A stretch of DNA of 16,114 nucleotides. It comes from Promethearchaeota archaeon. GTDB lineage: Archaea; Asgardarchaeota; Lokiarchaeia; Sigynarchaeales; SOKP01. The DNA is taken from contig JAEOTL010000527.1 in NCBI GenBank assembly GCA_016839845.1, positions 1 through 16,114 on the forward strand, in the 5' to 3' direction. Below the pieces are notes generated by a model. That model did no database searches. It saw nothing but the letters and a program-made list of their open reading frames with translations, and was not told the DNA's origin. The first letter of the stretch is position 1, and each line of letters opens with the position of its first letter. Shown here piece after piece: positions 7,127 through 13,491 of this stretch. Both the position numbers and the translations under genes were made by a program.

Positions 7127-8644
7127 GGACATAGCTTCTCTTTTAGGATAACGACTCTGTGCATTTAAATTCGCATGAAACAATTGCTCCATCAATTCAT
7201 GCCGGATATTTTGATGGTCTTCATCGTACCATAGATTTTTCAGTTCAAAAGGATCATTTTTGCGATCAAATAGATCACCATATCCAGGTAATCCATTATA
7301 CACGGTCAATTTATAATTTTCAGTTATGAAATGTCGTAGCCTTGTCTTCACTTTCATCATTTCTATTTCTTCATCGTGTTCAACTAAACAATAATCTCTT
7401 ACTTTTGTGGAAGGATCTTTTAGCACAGGAGTCAAATCAACACCTTGTATGTCTGGAGGTTGTAATTTTTCTGGAATTTTCAGTAAATTCAATACAGTCT
7501 TTGATATATCAATAGAACTTACTAATGAATCTGTTATGGAGGGCTGAAAAACTCCAGGAACTTTCCAAATTAAAGGAACATTTAGGATTCCATTATAGGG
7601 ACAAGGTCCCTTTAATATCATGCCGTGATCGCCCATTAGATCACCATGATCGCTTGTATAAATTATTATTGTGTTATCAGCAAGTCCAAAGTTTTCTAAC
7701 GCTGCTAAAATTTGACCAATGCTGTCATCTATCATTGCTACAGATCCGTACGTAGCAGCAATAAAATCCTTAACTTCCTTTTCAGTTGTTGTTCGCAAAA
7801 CCATGCCCCGTAAAAAGGGATTGTCTAAGTTACGTTTGAGGAATCTGTGCTCCTTTACATTTTCAATATCGTCAAAGCTTTCTGGAAGCTTCATATCTTC
7901 TGCCTTGTAAAGATCAAAGTATTTTCCCGGAGGACAGACAGGATGATGAGGATCAGGATAACTTATATTCAGAAAAAACGGGTGATCGCCATATTCTCCC
8001 TTCGAATACCTCTCAAGAAATCCGATAGAACGTTCGGTAATATATGTGGTAGAATAAAATTCTTCAGGTATTTCCGTTCTATAAGTAGGGTTCCCAAAGA
8101 AAGTTTTAGCTTTTTCTCTTATTATCGGAACATATTCAGGAGCTTTTTCTTCTAACCATTCCATGTAATGCCCACCACAAATATCACCGTGTCCTACAAT
8201 CAAATCAACCTCTTCGAACCCATAATAAGGCAAAGGGAGTGGAGGTCTATCATCTTTAGTAATCCAGTAATAAGCACTCTCATTGGAGGTTGCATTCTTA
8301 TTAAATCGACGAACAGTCCAGTTTAAATGAATTTTTCCAATTTGTATTGTATGATATCCATTTTGGCGCAAAGTTTCAGTGAAAGTGGGAGTACTTTCAG
8401 GTAAATTCATACCTGCAGTTCGTATACCATGCATGTTAGGATATAATCCGGTAAAAATACTTGCCCTGTTAGGCATGCAAATAGGATTGGTGACATAAGC
8501 CGACGTGAATCGTACGCCTTCACTTGCTAATTTATCTAATTTAGGAGTCTTTAAAATTGGATTACCCGCACAGCTCATATGATCTGCTCTGTGTTGATCT
8601 GTAATAAAAAAAAGTATATTCATCTTTTCAGCCAAAGGAATCAA
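7124..8644 (-). CDS. Type I sulfatase (formylglycine-dependent), copy 2
   Basis: Clear paralogue of the facing sulfatase. Shared segments include SCxGNPILKTP, the NPICMPNRAS active site, PYYGFxEV, the GHGD and GHY segments and TTYIT. The formylglycine precursor is C56 in C-M-P-N-R60. Metal and sulfate-site residues are D16, Q17, K104 (GKIHL), H233 (PDPH), D332, H333 and K345. No signal peptide, so cytosolic. It begins 9 nt after the QueG-like gene stop, so the two are surely co-transcribed. The start is uncertain: TTG at 8644 gives 506 aa, while ATG at 8623 gives a protein starting MNILFFITDQ, which matches where the fold begins; neither has a convincing SD. Substrate unknown, and probably different from or complementary to that of copy 1 given their divergence. 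Confidence 0.9.
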   Translation of the reverse strand: MIPLAEKMNILFFITDQHRADHMSCAGNPILKTPKLDKLASEGVRFTSAYVTNPICMPNRASIFTGLYPNMHGIRTAGMNLPESTPTFTETLRQNGYHTIQIGKIHLNWTVRRFNKNATSNESAYYWITKDDRPPLPLPYYGFEEVDLIVGHGDICGGHYMEWLEEKAPEYVPIIREKAKTFFGNPTYRTEIPEEFYSTTYITERSIGFLERYSKGEYGDHPFFLNISYPDPHHPVCPPGKYFDLYKAEDMKLPESFDDIENVKEHRFLKRNLDNPFLRGMVLRTTTEKEVKDFIAATYGSVAMIDDSIGQILAALENFGLADNTIIIYTSDHGDLMGDHGMILKGPCPYNGILNVPLIWKVPGVFQPSITDSLVSSIDISKTVLNLLKIPEKLQPPDIQGVDLTPVLKDPSTKVRDYCLVEHDEEIEMMKVKTRLRHFITENYKLTVYNGLPGYGDLFDRKNDPFELKNLWYDEDHQNIRHELMEQLFHANLNAQSRYPKREAMS

Positions 8645-8653
8645 CTTCCGAGG

Positions 8654-9736
8654 TTATGGCATTAATACTGTTGATCGTTCTTTTTTTCTTATCTTCTTCT
8701 TATAATCTTTATAATAAAGCCGTTGATGTTTTGGATCCATTTTCTCAAATTCTTTCGTTGCCTTTTCAGGTGGAAAAACCATAATTTCTCCTTTTTCATT
8801 TTGAATTACACACCCAGAATTTTTTAAGATTTTATAGTTCTTCGCAGTTTCTGCTGGATCCCCCCAACAAATGATATTACAGTTTCCGCATGTTAGTTGT
8901 ACGCTTCCCATTCCTCCAAAAGAAGCAGGATTATATCCTTGTGAGTGATCCTGAATTCTCGGTCTTTTTTTCATATGGGTCATGGCAAGCGAAATGAGGC
9001 GGGTTACCTCCCGATCATTGTCAGGGCAGTCGTAGCGTCCAGGAGACCAAGTTGAAAATTCTCCAGACTTATGTAATCCAGAGCACCCTCCACACACAAG
9101 CTCGCATCTTAATTTATTTAATCGTTTTGAATACGAAAAAGTATGTCCCCCCAGCGTTACAGAAGTTTCTTCTTTATCAGAAAACATCTCAAATCCGCAT
9201 ACTTTTGTACATAATTTACATTGATTACAAAAGGATTCATCTTCAGGAATTGGATCAGTCGGTTCTAATTCTGCTGACGTGACTATCCCCCCTAAGATAA
9301 TTGTAGTCCCAATATCTTTTATACCAATACTCCCATTCCATCCAAAAGATCCAACTCCGGATCGAACAGCGAGATACCTTAATGATAACTCAGGAGGTAA
9401 TGAAGCTTGCCAACCTGGAACATCTTCTCGATATTTATTGTTTGGAATAACACTCATTGCTTTAAACCCTTTCTCTCTTAAGAAATCGCGAACATCTTTG
9501 GCAATTCTCCAAGCCATAATATTTTTGTTAATATTATCTTGTTCATGATCAGCTCGCCCATTTGGGAGCTCTTTAGCTAAAAACGGTCGAATCAATTCTT
9601 TTTCTAATGGGATAGCAAAACTTATTGCTGATTTTGCTTCAGGCAGGAGATATGTAATGTCCGCTCCGGGAGGACCTCCAGCCATAGTCTCAAGTGTAGC
9701 AAAGCCAACTCTTAGGGCACCACGTTCTTTTAACAT
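8654..9736 (-). CDS. Large QueG-like [4Fe-4S] reductase
   Basis: Iron-sulfur protein of the QueG/reductive-dehalogenase-like superfamily, 360 aa from the ATG. GVGSFGWNGSIGI (127-139) matches the Gly-rich segment of QueG. Ferredoxin-type cysteines C170, C173, C176, C180 pair with C283, C286, C290 (CGNCNIIC) for two [4Fe-4S] clusters. Unlike ordinary QueG, about 100 residues lie between these halves. They contain C211, C215, C218 (CELVCGGC) and C237, which could hold another cluster or zinc. The C-terminus is Lys-rich. It is operonic with sulfatase 2 and mirrors the plus-strand pairing of a smaller QueG-like gene with sulfatase 1. The true N-terminus may extend to about 9763 (see findings). A low-potential reductase or electron donor role is inferred; corrinoid binding is possible but not shown. 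Confidence 0.72.
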   Translation of the reverse strand: MLKERGALRVGFATLETMAGGPPGADITYLLPEAKSAISFAIPLEKELIRPFLAKELPNGRADHEQDNINKNIMAWRIAKDVRDFLREKGFKAMSVIPNNKYREDVPGWQASLPPELSLRYLAVRSGVGSFGWNGSIGIKDIGTTIILGGIVTSAELEPTDPIPEDESFCNQCKLCTKVCGFEMFSDKEETSVTLGGHTFSYSKRLNKLRCELVCGGCSGLHKSGEFSTWSPGRYDCPDNDREVTRLISLAMTHMKKRPRIQDHSQGYNPASFGGMGSVQLTCGNCNIICWGDPAETAKNYKILKNSGCVIQNEKGEIMVFPPEKATKEFEKMDPKHQRLYYKDYKKKIRKKERSTVLMP

Positions 9737-9874
9737 CTTTTCTATATCGTCATTTAACGAAATAAGTATAACACCTTAGATTTTGAAAATTTAAAAAAAC
9801 TTTGAATTATTATCATAATAAATTAGTTCTTGGTTAAAAAAGATACGTAAGAGTTTAGTTGTTAAATAATAATC
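9737..9874. promoter_or_regulatory. Divergent promoter region between QueG-like gene and ABC exporter
   Basis: A 138-nt A/T-rich gap between divergent genes. The block at 9784-9799, GAAAATTTAAAAAAAC, reads as a BRE/TATA-like element on the plus strand and as TTTAAATTTT on the minus strand. It could therefore serve both directions. Another A/T block (TATCATAATAAATTAG) lies at about 9811-9826. AAGGTG on the minus strand (9772-9777) is an SD-like sequence upstream of the QueG-like gene with no standard start codon at proper spacing. No SD precedes the ABC ATG at 9875. Confidence 0.4.
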
Positions 9875-11659
9875 ATGAGAAGGGTTAAGGAAAAAAATAA
9901 GGGGTACAGGAAATGGCTTTTCAAACACTTGTTCAAGCAATTACACTTGGTGATTCTTGTACTTATTGGGATCTTTGTTGTTAGCTTGACGCTCACCTTA
10001 ATCCCGGTAGTAATTGGTAAAATTCTTGATAATGTACTTATCGTACGTGATTTAGCAAACTTATTGTTAATGCTTGTGATTGGTCTTACTGTATCTCTCA
10101 TCTATGCCGTTTCTGATTATGGTGTCATGATGCTTGGGCATTTTCTTGGTTTGAAGATTGAAAAAAATATGAGACAAGAATTCTTTGAAACCATCCAATC
10201 AAAATCTTTGAGTTTTCACGATAATGTGAGAACAGGTGATCTGCTGGCCTTAGCAACAAACGATATTCGAGTTATTAATACTATGGTTGCCCATGGTAGC
10301 TTTTTTATTTATCCGTTTATACAAATATTCATATCCATATATTTGTTGATTGAATTTCTGGATTATCGTTTAGCTTTATTTTGCCTTCCATTTATTTTTT
10401 CATACTTGTATTTTGTTTTAAATTATCGTAAAAGATTGGAACCATACGTTAAAAATCGAATGGTAAAGTATTCAAATTTAGCAGTCGTACTGCAGGATTC
10501 AATTAGCGGTGCGTCCGTTGTTCGCGCATTTAATGCAGAAAAATTAGAACGTACCAAGTTTGGGAGAGCCGTCCAAGCTTTTAAGAATAATTGGGTTGGT
10601 GAAAACAGAGTTCAAGCGAAATACTACCCCTTACTTGTACTTAATCTCTGTATTGGGGGCACTTATCTTATTGCATCCTTATTCGTTTATCAGGATACTC
10701 TTGAACCAGGGGATTTAGTCGCCGCAAACCTCTTGTTAATTGCACTTTTAGAGCCAACAAGGATGATCCATTGGTCTACAAATGATATGATGAGTGGATT
10801 TGCTGCGAGTGCACGTTTATATACATCACTTACTAGGGGGGAGAGTGAGGAAGATCATGGTATTTCTGAAGAGTGGCCAGGAAGATTTAAGGGGAAAATT
10901 GAATTTAAAGATGTTACTTTTATTCATCAAAATGGGGGAGATAATCAACGGCCCACCCTAAAAAATTTGAACTTTACAATCGAACCATTTCAAAGAGTTG
11001 CACTCGTTGGTCCTACTGGATGTGGAAAATCAACGCTTGCGAAATTAATACTCTCTCTTTACTTACCACAAAAAGGCTCAATTCTTATAGATGGGTTAAA
11101 TATTCAAGACTATTCTCTTGAGACATTACGAAAACATATTGGGTATATTGAGCAAGAAGTATATCTCTATCCTAGATCGATAAAGGAAAATATTAAATTT
11201 GGAAAACCAGAAGCAACAGATAAACAAGTATTAGAAGCTGCTAAGTTAGCGCAAGTAGATGAATTTGTACAAGGTTTTCCTAAAGAGTATGATACAATAG
11301 TTGGGGAAAGAGGAACTAGGCTTTCTGGGGGAGAAAAGCAACGAGTTGCAATAGCTAGGGCTTTTCTAACTGATCCCGCAATACTCATTCTTGATGATTC
11401 TGTTTCAGCTGTGGATAGTGAAACAGAGGAGAAAATTGGTCGTGCAATGGAAAATATCTTAAAAAACAGAACAACGATAATCATAACTCACAGGTTACAC
11501 ACAATAAGAACCTCTGATAAGATCATCGTGCTCAAGCGTGGAGAGATCGTGGCAGAAGGTAATCATAACGAGTTATTACAAAGTTCAGAAGACTATAGGA
11601 GAATATTTGGGAAGAGTTTAACGTTCCCGGAATCAACAATAAAGGCGGAAGGAGGGTGA
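9875..11659 (+). CDS. ABC exporter half-transporter A (degenerate-site subunit)
   Basis: Type IV (MsbA/BmrCD-like) half-transporter of 594 aa: about six membrane helices in residues 22-310, then a nucleotide-binding domain at about 341-575. Walker A is GPTGCGKST (379-387), Q-loop Q427, signature LSGGE (483-487), Walker B ILILD ending at D507, and switch His H539. The residue after Walker B is D508 where an active ATPase has Glu. This Asp is typical of the degenerate site in heterodimeric exporters such as TM287/288 and BmrCD. ATG start without SD. The stop codon TGA lies inside the SD of the next gene, so translation is probably coupled. It pumps an unknown lipid, peptide or drug-like substrate out of the membrane; the context does not reveal which. 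Confidence 0.92.
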   Translation: MRRVKEKNKGYRKWLFKHLFKQLHLVILVLIGIFVVSLTLTLIPVVIGKILDNVLIVRDLANLLLMLVIGLTVSLIYAVSDYGVMMLGHFLGLKIEKNMRQEFFETIQSKSLSFHDNVRTGDLLALATNDIRVINTMVAHGSFFIYPFIQIFISIYLLIEFLDYRLALFCLPFIFSYLYFVLNYRKRLEPYVKNRMVKYSNLAVVLQDSISGASVVRAFNAEKLERTKFGRAVQAFKNNWVGENRVQAKYYPLLVLNLCIGGTYLIASLFVYQDTLEPGDLVAANLLLIALLEPTRMIHWSTNDMMSGFAASARLYTSLTRGESEEDHGISEEWPGRFKGKIEFKDVTFIHQNGGDNQRPTLKNLNFTIEPFQRVALVGPTGCGKSTLAKLILSLYLPQKGSILIDGLNIQDYSLETLRKHIGYIEQEVYLYPRSIKENIKFGKPEATDKQVLEAAKLAQVDEFVQGFPKEYDTIVGERGTRLSGGEKQRVAIARAFLTDPAILILDDSVSAVDSETEEKIGRAMENILKNRTTIIITHRLHTIRTSDKIIVLKRGEIVAEGNHNELLQSSEDYRRIFGKSLTFPESTIKAEGG

Positions 11660-11660
11660 T
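11651..11660 (+). promoter_or_regulatory. Ribosome binding site for ABC subunit B, overlapping the stop of subunit A
   Basis: GGAGGGTGAT is a near-complete anti-SD match, 5 nt before the GTG at 11666. It contains the TGA stop (11657-11659) of the preceding gene. This decides the GTG start and indicates coupled synthesis of the two half-transporters. Confidence 0.75.
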
Positions 11661-11665
11661 CTAAA

Positions 11666-13453
11666 GTGGGAATTTATGCTGGATTGATGACAGAAGAATA
11701 CAAAAGAAAATACACTGACCGAGAATTATTTATGAGATATCTCAAACGAATCGCACCTTTTAAAAAGACGGTTATTCGAATCGCGATTTTCATAGTAATT
11801 ACAGCAGTTGCAGACATCATTAGTCCATTATTATTAGGATTTGGGGTTGATGAGCTGTCTAAACCAGATCCAAATTTATTTTTAGTAATTATCGCCACCT
11901 TGCTTTATCTTCTATTATATGTGACTATTTGGATTATGTTTTTCTTACAATATAGGCAGATTGCACAATTTGTTCCGTTTTTCTCAGAAAGACTTCGTAT
12001 GGATATTTTTGATAGGCTGCAAGAACAAGATATGAGTTTCTTTGATAAACATCAAACCGGTGGATTAAATACAAGAGTGACCAATGATGTTTCTGATTTT
12101 GGAAATATTACTTTTCTTATAGTAGAAACCATTGGTAATCTTATTCTTAGTGGATTAACGTTCGGAATCCTTCTATGGTTAGACGTTTATCTTGCCCTTA
12201 TTACGGTATTAACAGTTCCCATTGTTTTAATATTAATGTTCTCTCTTCGAAAACTGGCTCGGATTGTGAGTAGAGCATATAGAAGATCATTAGAGAATGT
12301 TAACATTGCCATGGTCGAATTAGTAGATGGAATACATGTCTGTAAAAGCTATGGTCAAGAGGCAGTAGTATCTGAACAATTTAATGAAATTAACAAAAAA
12401 TATTTCAAGATGGGTTTTAGATTAACAGCTGTAACTCATCTGTGGAGAAGACTACTCGGGATTATTTCTACAATTACATTTATTATTATAATGTATGTTG
12501 GGGGTCAGTTTGTCTTTGCAGGATTGATGAGTCCTGGAAGTGTTTTTATATTTTACCTTTACCTCCCGAGATTTTTCAGACCCATTATGGTACTTGCCAC
12601 TTTTTTTCCACAATTTAGTACTGGTATGGCGGCCTATGAACGTATCCTTGAAATTCTTGATTCAAAACCATACGTCACCCAAAACTCAGATGCACATGCA
12701 GTTGATGGATTAAATGGAGAAATTCATTTTGAAAAAGTGGATTTTAGTTATAGGAAAGGTGAATGGGTCTTTAAAGGATTGGATTTAAAGATAAACAAGG
12801 GAGAAAAACTGGCTATAGTCGGACATACAGGTTCAGGAAAAACATCATTAGTGTCGTTATTAAACCGATATTATGAATTTCAAGGTGGTTCAATTAAGAT
12901 TGATGGAAAGGATATAAGGAGTATGACATTAGATTCATATAGAAAGAACCTTGGGATAGTCCAACAAGATGTATTTTTATTTTCAGGTACGATCGAAGAA
13001 AATATACGATATGGGAGACGGGATGCATCAGATGAGGACTTAAAGAACGCAATAAGAGCTGTCCACGCGGAAGAAATTATCGAATATTTACCCGAAGGAT
13101 TGCAAACACAAGTAGGTGAGAGAGGTAAAGGTCTCTCTGCTGGGCAGAGACAATTAATCAGTTTTTCTCGAGCTTTATTAACTAACCCGAAAATATTAAT
13201 ACTTGATGAGGCAACTTCTAGTGTAGATGCTTATACTGAAGCCGTCATCCAGGAAGCTCTCGACGTATTGCTATCGAACCGTACTTCTATTATAATTGCC
13301 CATAGGTTATCAACAGTCATGAATGCTGATCGCATTATTGTAATGGATCATGGAAAGATCATTGAGGAGGGCACTCATAACTCCCTTCTTCAACAGGAAG
13401 GGAAATATGCCCAGTTGTATAAGCAATATTTTGAACACCAAAGTATTATTTAA
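11666..13453 (+). CDS. ABC exporter half-transporter B (catalytic-site subunit)
   Basis: Second half-transporter, 595 aa: membrane domain with about six helices in residues 35-315 and a nucleotide-binding domain at about 350-590. Walker A is GHTGSGKTS (386-394), signature LSAGQ (490-494), Walker B LILD (511-514) with catalytic Glu E515, and switch His H546. It keeps the catalytic Glu but has Ala in the signature where its partner has the canonical Gly-Gly. That is complementary to subunit A: the consensus site would pair Walker A/B of this subunit with LSGGE of A, and the degenerate site would pair D508 of A with LSAGQ here. GTG start, 6 nt after subunit A. The glycyl radical enzyme follows 38 nt later on the same strand. 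Confidence 0.92.
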   Translation: MGIYAGLMTEEYKRKYTDRELFMRYLKRIAPFKKTVIRIAIFIVITAVADIISPLLLGFGVDELSKPDPNLFLVIIATLLYLLLYVTIWIMFFLQYRQIAQFVPFFSERLRMDIFDRLQEQDMSFFDKHQTGGLNTRVTNDVSDFGNITFLIVETIGNLILSGLTFGILLWLDVYLALITVLTVPIVLILMFSLRKLARIVSRAYRRSLENVNIAMVELVDGIHVCKSYGQEAVVSEQFNEINKKYFKMGFRLTAVTHLWRRLLGIISTITFIIIMYVGGQFVFAGLMSPGSVFIFYLYLPRFFRPIMVLATFFPQFSTGMAAYERILEILDSKPYVTQNSDAHAVDGLNGEIHFEKVDFSYRKGEWVFKGLDLKINKGEKLAIVGHTGSGKTSLVSLLNRYYEFQGGSIKIDGKDIRSMTLDSYRKNLGIVQQDVFLFSGTIEENIRYGRRDASDEDLKNAIRAVHAEEIIEYLPEGLQTQVGERGKGLSAGQRQLISFSRALLTNPKILILDEATSSVDAYTEAVIQEALDVLLSNRTSIIIAHRLSTVMNADRIIVMDHGKIIEEGTHNSLLQQEGKYAQLYKQYFEHQSII

Positions 13454-13491
13454 TGATATGAATATAGGATTTTGTAGAAATAAATATAAAA

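Noticed and set aside
7847..8155. Plus-strand reading frame of 102 codons inside sulfatase 2
   Set aside because: It is antisense to conserved sulfatase sequence, including the PDPH segment, and gives a product rich in Phe, Arg and Ser with no domain.
11167..11484. Minus-strand reading frame of 105 codons inside ABC subunit A
   Set aside because: It lies wholly within the conserved nucleotide-binding domain of the ABC gene and its low-complexity Ser-rich product has no motif.
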